From Symbiobacteriaceae bacterium (GTDB lineage: Bacteria > Bacillota_E > Symbiobacteriia > Symbiobacteriales > Symbiobacteriaceae), in the NCBI GenBank assembly GCA_027356675.1, contig DAHVXO010000287.1:1-9068 (forward strand): 9,068 nt of DNA. The letters run 5' to 3'. The position numbers and the translations under genes were made by a program. The notes beneath the pieces are model-generated. The model had not been told where the DNA came from, made no database searches, and was given only the letters and a program-made list of their open reading frames with translations. Of the stretch, positions 5,327-9,068 are shown piece by piece (positions within the stretch are counted from its first letter, which is position 1; each line of letters starts with the position of its first letter).

Positions 5327-5991
5327 TGGAAGAGGGACACCACTACATTCCCCTGGGCAGTTCCACCCTCATTTCCTTGCTTGAGGAGGTCGTTGGCCAG
5401 GCGTGCACCGTCACCTTCAGGGCCGGCGGAGCGCTCGTGGAACTGCCCGGGCGCCTCGAGGGTCTGCAGGGGAATCGCTGGACCCTGCGACTCACCGCGC
5501 CTGTTGGCGAGTTCGCCGCTCAGCAGGTCCGGATCGCCGTTGCGGAAAAACAGGTCCTGTTTGAGTCTCTGGTCCTTGGGGGGTCGGCTACTGCGGGATA
5601 TCTCTTGTCGTATCCGCTCTGGTTCATCGGCCCGGAACGCAGGCGGACGGAACGCGTCGAAGTGGAACTGCCCTGCCGGTTTTCCGCGGAAGCGGAAGGC
5701 ACGAGCGAATGGCATTCCGGCGTGATCAAGGACGTGAGTACAAAGGGTGTCCATCTGGTCACAGGGATGGATCTGCCCCCTCGGACCGCTTTTTGGTTGC
5801 GGCTGTCGATTCCGGAGCACCCGGTTCCACTCTTGCTGCGAGCCAGCAGCGTCGGGTCGATCCCTGGTGGCGATACCTATACCGTAAGGGCCGAGTTTCA
5901 GGACCTTTCCGCACAAGCCGAGGCAGCCCTGCTGCGACTCATGCGCAAGTGGCAATCAGTATGGCCCGGCCACATGGAGGGAAAGGGATGA
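5326..5991 (+). CDS. PilZ-domain cyclic-di-GMP receptor with YcgR-like N-terminal domain
   Basis: The 221-residue protein has two beta-rich halves. Residues about 10-95 resemble the N-terminal domain of YcgR-type proteins. Residues about 104-210 are a PilZ domain with both ligand motifs intact: RRTER (106-110, RxxxR) and DVSTKG (136-141, DxSxxG). It should therefore bind c-di-GMP. Start: ATG 5326 shares one base with the phosphatase stop; a TTG at 5323 is also in frame but less likely. A G-rich GGGGGGTGG stretch just upstream can serve as ribosome binding site. In the YcgR family this two-domain layout serves flagellar or other effectors. Here, placed between a phosphatase and a kinase with overlaps on both sides, a role in passing c-di-GMP state to the switch proteins is more likely, but that is inference from position. 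Confidence 0.9.
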   Translation: MEEGHHYIPLGSSTLISLLEEVVGQACTVTFRAGGALVELPGRLEGLQGNRWTLRLTAPVGEFAAQQVRIAVAEKQVLFESLVLGGSATAGYLLSYPLWFIGPERRRTERVEVELPCRFSAEAEGTSEWHSGVIKDVSTKGVHLVTGMDLPPRTAFWLRLSIPEHPVPLLLRASSVGSIPGGDTYTVRAEFQDLSAQAEAALLRLMRKWQSVWPGHMEGKG

Positions 5992-6833
5992 CATTTGCAG
6001 CACTGCCGAAGGCGTCCAGCGATCCCCTGTCCCTGATCGCACAGATCCCGCTGCAACGTGACGATCCCGTTGAGACGTTGCACCCCTTGCTTGCCCGCAA
6101 TGTCGATCAACTGGAAGATAAGGTCCAACTGATGTGGGAGACCGGTGCGGTGCAGAAGTTGGTGCTGGTCCAGGCCAGTGAGGTGTTCCACATTTTTCTG
6201 GTCCCGAGCGGGGAGCGGACGGGGCATCTGCTGGTGTGGGACATGAGCCCGGTTGAGCGTCTGAGGCGGCGTTACCACGAAACGGTGATCCATACCTACC
6301 GGGACGTGTTGTACGCGGCCACAGAAGGCCGGCTGCTCGTCGTTGATCCGGTGGAGATCGGGGACTTGATTGGCGAACCCATATGGGAGGCCGGGCACCC
6401 GATCCGAGTCCCCGCCGACATCGGGGCCTGTCGCAGCCTGGTGATGAGTGCCCTGCGCGAGGCCGGGGATCAGCCAGGGCGGGTTCTGGAGTTCGCCCTG
6501 GCCGTGTCGGAAGCGGCGTCCAATGCGTTGCAGCACAGCGCCGGCGGCGAGTTTCGGTTGTTGCGTGCCGCCAGCGGGTGGACGGCTATGGTGAGCGATC
6601 AGGCGGCGGGAATGGACCTGGCCATGCTGCCGCATGCCACCCTCCTCAGAGGTTACAGCACCAAAGTCTCCCTGGGGATTGGCTACACAGCGATGTTGCG
6701 ATGCATGGACCGCGTGGTGATCGCCACTTCCAGTAGCGGTACTACCGTACTCTTGCAACGGTTTGCAGCAAGTCATGCAGAAGAGGTGGAAGCAATTGCT
6801 CAACCTGTCGTTGACGCCAGAAGTTCTTCGTAG
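5988..6833 (+). CDS. Second SpoIIAB/RsbW-like ATPase (anti-sigma-type serine kinase) with shared N-terminal module
   Basis: The 281-residue soluble protein matches the C-terminal half of the HD-GYP fusion over its whole core. Residues 40-123 align without gaps to residues 462-545 of that protein (about 21 of 84 identical by eye, including PxGE, LL..D, YRDV, AT..RLL..D). Residues about 165-260 are the ATPase domain, with N-box EAASNALQHS (175-184) and lid GYSTKVSLGIGYTAML. The G1 motif DxGxG reads DQAAG (204-208), so the first glycine is lost and ATP binding or turnover may be weak. It could be a true kinase, or a binding protein for a STAS partner. ATG 5988 follows GGAGG (5976-5980) by seven bases and overlaps the PilZ stop (ATGA). 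The frame is open further upstream, but that part lies antiphase to the PilZ gene and is a shadow. Confidence 0.88.
   Translation: MTFAALPKASSDPLSLIAQIPLQRDDPVETLHPLLARNVDQLEDKVQLMWETGAVQKLVLVQASEVFHIFLVPSGERTGHLLVWDMSPVERLRRRYHETVIHTYRDVLYAATEGRLLVVDPVEIGDLIGEPIWEAGHPIRVPADIGACRSLVMSALREAGDQPGRVLEFALAVSEAASNALQHSAGGEFRLLRAASGWTAMVSDQAAGMDLAMLPHATLLRGYSTKVSLGIGYTAMLRCMDRVVIATSSSGTTVLLQRFAASHAEEVEAIAQPVVDARSSS
6783..6788 (+). promoter_or_regulatory. Ribosome binding site inside the kinase 3' end, supporting TTG 6796
   Basis: GAGGTG matches the anti-Shine-Dalgarno core and ends seven bases before TTG 6796. The alternative ATG at 6775 has no purine-rich site upstream. The TTG start is preferred but not certain. 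Confidence 0.5.
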
Positions 6834-7947
6834 CGGGGTACCAGTTAAGCCGGGCACCGTGCTGTTGCGCACAGAGGGCAGGGAAACACCCGGACTGGGG
6901 AGCGGTACCGCCATGTCGCCCAACGGCAGCTTCGTCGTTGCGACGGTGGAAGGGTTGGCTCTGGTCGGTCGGCAGACCGTGCTGGTGGTCCCGGCGCAGA
7001 TCCGCCGCAGTGATGTGCATCGGGGGGCGCCGCTGGTGGCAACCGGGAATCTGGTGGTGATGGGCGCCCTGCAGCCCGGGGCGCAGATAAAGGCTGGCGG
7101 CTCTGTCGGGGTCATGGGCGAGGCCCAGGACGCGCGCATTGAGGCGCTGGGCTCCGTAACCTTGATGGCGGGTTGTTCCCATAGCGTGATCCGGGCGGGG
7201 GCGAATAACCAGGTCTACCAGAGCAGCCTGGATCGCCTCGAAGCGGCGGAGCTGTCCCTGGACCGGCTTCTCGGCGTGATCCAACAACTACAGGAACATC
7301 CGTCGTTCCGGATGGTTGACTTGCGGGTCAGCCTCAAACTCTTGATGCAGGTGCTTGTGGAGCAGAGTTTTGCCGCGTTTCCCGGGGAGATGTCCCGGGT
7401 GCTGAAGCAGTGCCAGCTGCACGCCCACCTCGGCGGTGCGGTCGCGGCCCTGGGGGAGCTCGTGGAACGGCGCTTTTACGGCACGAACCTGCTCACGATC
7501 ACGATCGAAGAGGTGCAACGGGCCCGCCAGCTCACGCTTGAGGCCATGGATTTACTCGTGAAGGCGCGTGACGCGCAGCAGCGATTGACGATCCGGTACA
7601 GAGCGGTTGAATCGACCTTGCGGTCCAACGGCATCATCGAAGTGCAAGACGGCGATTTGCAAGCCTGCAAGGTGGAGGCCGGTGCCGGCGTCCGGGTTGA
7701 CGGGCGGATTGCCAGCTGCGTCGTGGTGGCCCAGGAATGGATTGAGGCCACGGACGTCGATGGCGGGTGTTCCGTGGAGGTGAGCGGCCCGGGTGAGATT
7801 CGGGCGCTGCGGATCCACAGCGACGCCCTGGTGCGTGTTGGCCACCGATCGATTCGGTTGGATACCGTGGTTTCGCCTGCCGTGGTTCACCTGTCCCAGG
7901 GAAATTTGGCGTTGCAACGGAGTCAGGAGGTCGCGCAAAATGGCTGA
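6796..7947 (+). CDS. FapA/DUF342-family polymerising beta-helix protein
   Basis: From TTG 6796 the product is 383 residues (390 from ATG 6775). The architecture is that of FapA/DUF342 proteins. A Gly/Val-rich beta-helix lies at about 75-138, with short turns of the form GNLVVMGALQPGAQIKAGGS. A long charged helical segment, probably coiled coil, lies at about 143-273. A second beta-helix at about 278-353 contains GIIEVQDGD, KVEAGAGVRVDG and further strand-turn units. No signal peptide or membrane segment is visible, so it should be cytoplasmic. DUF342 proteins are thought to form scaffolds; Vibrio FapA is linked to polar flagellum assembly. Here the gene overlaps the kinase upstream by 38 bases and the second STAS gene by 8, which suggests co-translation and a physical role with them. 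It might be a platform on which the switch proteins assemble, or their output; the sequence does not decide. Confidence 0.82.
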   Translation: MLNLSLTPEVLRSGVPVKPGTVLLRTEGRETPGLGSGTAMSPNGSFVVATVEGLALVGRQTVLVVPAQIRRSDVHRGAPLVATGNLVVMGALQPGAQIKAGGSVGVMGEAQDARIEALGSVTLMAGCSHSVIRAGANNQVYQSSLDRLEAAELSLDRLLGVIQQLQEHPSFRMVDLRVSLKLLMQVLVEQSFAAFPGEMSRVLKQCQLHAHLGGAVAALGELVERRFYGTNLLTITIEEVQRARQLTLEAMDLLVKARDAQQRLTIRYRAVESTLRSNGIIEVQDGDLQACKVEAGAGVRVDGRIASCVVVAQEWIEATDVDGGCSVEVSGPGEIRALRIHSDALVRVGHRSIRLDTVVSPAVVHLSQGNLALQRSQEVAQNG

Positions 7948-8221
7948 AAGCCGCATTGTGGTCACTGGCAGTCTCGATATGGCTACCGTTCCTCAGTTGA
8001 CGCAGGTGGTTGCGGCCGCATCCCGTGAGCACGAACGGGTGATCCTGGATGTGGCGAATCTGGAGTTTGTGGATTCCACCGGGGTGCGAACGCTGATCAC
8101 CCTCCGGCAGCAGTTGGAAAAGGAAGGCAGAGCCCTCGCATGCGAGGGCTTCCGCCAGGAGATCCTGGATATTCTTGACATTCTGGGCGTGCGGGAGTTG
8201 ATCGTGGGGGCCGCTTCCTGA
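7940..8221 (+). CDS. Second STAS-domain anti-anti-sigma factor antagonist
   Basis: The 93-residue single STAS domain has its phosphorylatable serine at Ser46 in FVDSTGVRTLI. The C-terminal helix reads EILDILDILGVREL. AGGAGG (7925-7930) lies nine bases before ATG 7940, and the start overlaps the FapA-like stop by 8 bases. The longer open frame upstream is a shadow of the FapA-like gene. Although short, it keeps all the core STAS elements. It is not a near copy of the first STAS protein: outside the serine motif the two differ widely. With two kinases in the operon, a natural pairing is first STAS with the HD-GYP kinase and this one with the stand-alone kinase, both served by one phosphatase. 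The gene ends the operon. Confidence 0.93.
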   Translation: MAESRIVVTGSLDMATVPQLTQVVAAASREHERVILDVANLEFVDSTGVRTLITLRQQLEKEGRALACEGFRQEILDILDILGVRELIVGAAS

Positions 8222-8235
8222 GCACCCCGACCTGA

Positions 8236-9057
8236 TCAGGGCGCCTCAGTCAGGGACTCCATCACCTCCAGCGCCGCCTTCACCACCGCCGGGTCGAACT
8301 GGCTGCCAGCCATGCCGATCAACTCCCCCCTGGCTCGCTCCTCCCCGATCGACCTCCGGTAAGGCCGGTCGCTGGTCATGGCGTCGTAAGCATCCACCAC
8401 CGCCAGGATCCGAGCCCCCAACGGGATCGCATCCCCGGCCAGCCCATCCGGGTAACCGGGGTTCGGCCCGCTGGTCCGGCCATCCCAGCGCTCCTGGTGG
8501 TGGCGGACCATGGGCACCACGTTGCTCAGCACATCCAGCTCTGAGAGGATGGCGGCGCCCATCTCGGGATGCTGCCGCATGATTTGCCATTCCGCCGCCG
8601 TCAGCGGCCCGGGTTTCTTCAGGATGGCGTCAGGGATCACCACCTTGCCCAGGTCGTGGAGCACCGCCGCAAACTCCACGTCCTGCACATCGGCGTCGCT
8701 CATCCCGAGCCGGCGCGCCACCTCCCGGGCGGTCCTGCGGACTCGCTCGGAGTGCCCGTGGGTGCAGGGATCCTTGAACTCCGCGAACTTGGCCAGCGTG
8801 AGCACCGCTTGCATGGCGAACCGCCCGCGGTCGCGCTCCAGGACCGTCTGCAAGCCTGGCCAATTCAGCTCCGCCCCCGCGTCGCTCCACTCATACAGTG
8901 TATCCAGTCCTTCGGAGCGGGCCGCCACCGCCCTGGAATGCGCCTCCAAGATCACAGCGAGCAGTTGCCCCGAGTCGGCCTTCTGCTCGGGCCAGCCTGA
9001 CACCAGAGGCACCAGGCCCTTGCGCCGCAAGGAAGCGGTTACGGCCTTCCCGGCCAT
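8236..9057 (-). CDS. HD-GYP domain protein (probable cyclic-di-GMP phosphodiesterase), possibly extending past the window edge
   Basis: The 273-residue soluble protein has about 85 N-terminal residues of unknown type followed by an HD-GYP domain (about 88-268). Visible motifs are CTHGHSERVRR (98-108), HDLGK (134-138), KKPGPLT (147-153), HP (163-164), GYPDGLAG (201-208), VVDAYDAMTSDRPYR (220-234) and FDPAVV (254-259). These metal- and ligand-binding elements fit an active c-di-GMP phosphodiesterase. Two oddities stand out. The usual HHExxDGxGYP reads HHQERWDG, with Gln188 where the second metal-site His is expected. Seven residues, RTSGPNP, separate DG from GYP, where one is usual. No ribosome binding site precedes ATG 9057 and the frame stays open to the window edge, so the true start may lie beyond it. 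The gene converges on the operon with a 14-base gap and no obvious terminator. Confidence 0.9.
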   Translation of the reverse strand: MAGKAVTASLRRKGLVPLVSGWPEQKADSGQLLAVILEAHSRAVAARSEGLDTLYEWSDAGAELNWPGLQTVLERDRGRFAMQAVLTLAKFAEFKDPCTHGHSERVRRTAREVARRLGMSDADVQDVEFAAVLHDLGKVVIPDAILKKPGPLTAAEWQIMRQHPEMGAAILSELDVLSNVVPMVRHHQERWDGRTSGPNPGYPDGLAGDAIPLGARILAVVDAYDAMTSDRPYRRSIGEERARGELIGMAGSQFDPAVVKAALEVMESLTEAP

Positions 9058-9068
9058 CTGAATAGATC

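Noticed and set aside
5709..5987. Upstream extension of the second kinase reading frame
   Set aside because: The extension overlaps the PilZ gene out of frame, while ATG 5988 has GGAGG at seven bases and the ATGA overlap used elsewhere in the operon.
5898..7139. Minus-strand open frame of 413 residues spanning the PilZ, kinase and FapA-like genes
   Set aside because: It crosses three recognisable plus-strand genes and has no motif; a GC-rich shadow.
8231..8240. Perfect palindrome CCTGATCAGG at the end of the convergent genes as a bidirectional terminator
   Set aside because: Five-base arms with no loop and no T-run on either side cannot form a convincing terminator, and a ten-base palindrome can occur by chance.

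Overview
The window looks like a chromosomal segment of a GC-rich, endospore-former-type Gram-positive bacterium. I infer something like the Symbiobacterium/Thermaerobacter side of the Firmicutes. The grounds are strong GGAGG-type ribosome binding sites, a class-I cyclic-di-GMP riboswitch, and SpoIIE/SpoIIAA/SpoIIAB-type partner-switching proteins with GC-rich codon use. The species cannot be fixed from sequence alone.

Layout. Positions 1-92 hold the tail of an unrecognised gene. Positions 93-463 hold no gene I can support. An AT-rich promoter (about 474-500) drives a leader with a well-formed c-di-GMP-I (GEMM-I) riboswitch (about 521-596) and a strong downstream hairpin (613-643). Next is a secreted subtilisin-family protease (670-1989) whose propeptide and catalytic domain are separated by eleven tandem QLTWxx hexapeptides. 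A 15-bp hairpin (2016-2050) separates it from a tightly packed seven-gene run (2074-8221) in which every gene overlaps the next by 1 to about 40 bases. The run encodes: a membrane protein carrying an HD-GYP domain fused to an RsbW/SpoIIAB-like ATPase domain; a STAS anti-anti-sigma protein; a SpoIIE/RsbU-type PP2C phosphatase; a PilZ c-di-GMP receptor; a second SpoIIAB-like kinase homologous to the C-terminal half of the first protein; a FapA/DUF342 beta-helix protein; and a second STAS protein. A convergent gene (8236-9057, minus strand) encodes a second, more canonical HD-GYP protein with an unusual insertion in its GYP loop.

How the genes may work together (inference). Cyclic-di-GMP appears at four levels: the riboswitch senses it, PilZ binds it, and two HD-GYP proteins may degrade or bind it. 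A complete partner-switching set (two kinases, two STAS antagonists, one phosphatase) is interleaved with these, and one kinase is physically fused to an HD-GYP domain. No sigma factor is encoded here, so the target of the switch is either elsewhere or not a sigma factor; the FapA-like protein is one candidate. The simplest reading is a circuit that converts c-di-GMP level into serine phosphorylation of STAS proteins and also sets production of an exported protease, plausibly during a change between surface-attached and motile life. This HD-GYP/partner-switch combination and the Trp-repeat protease are the parts most worth a second look.
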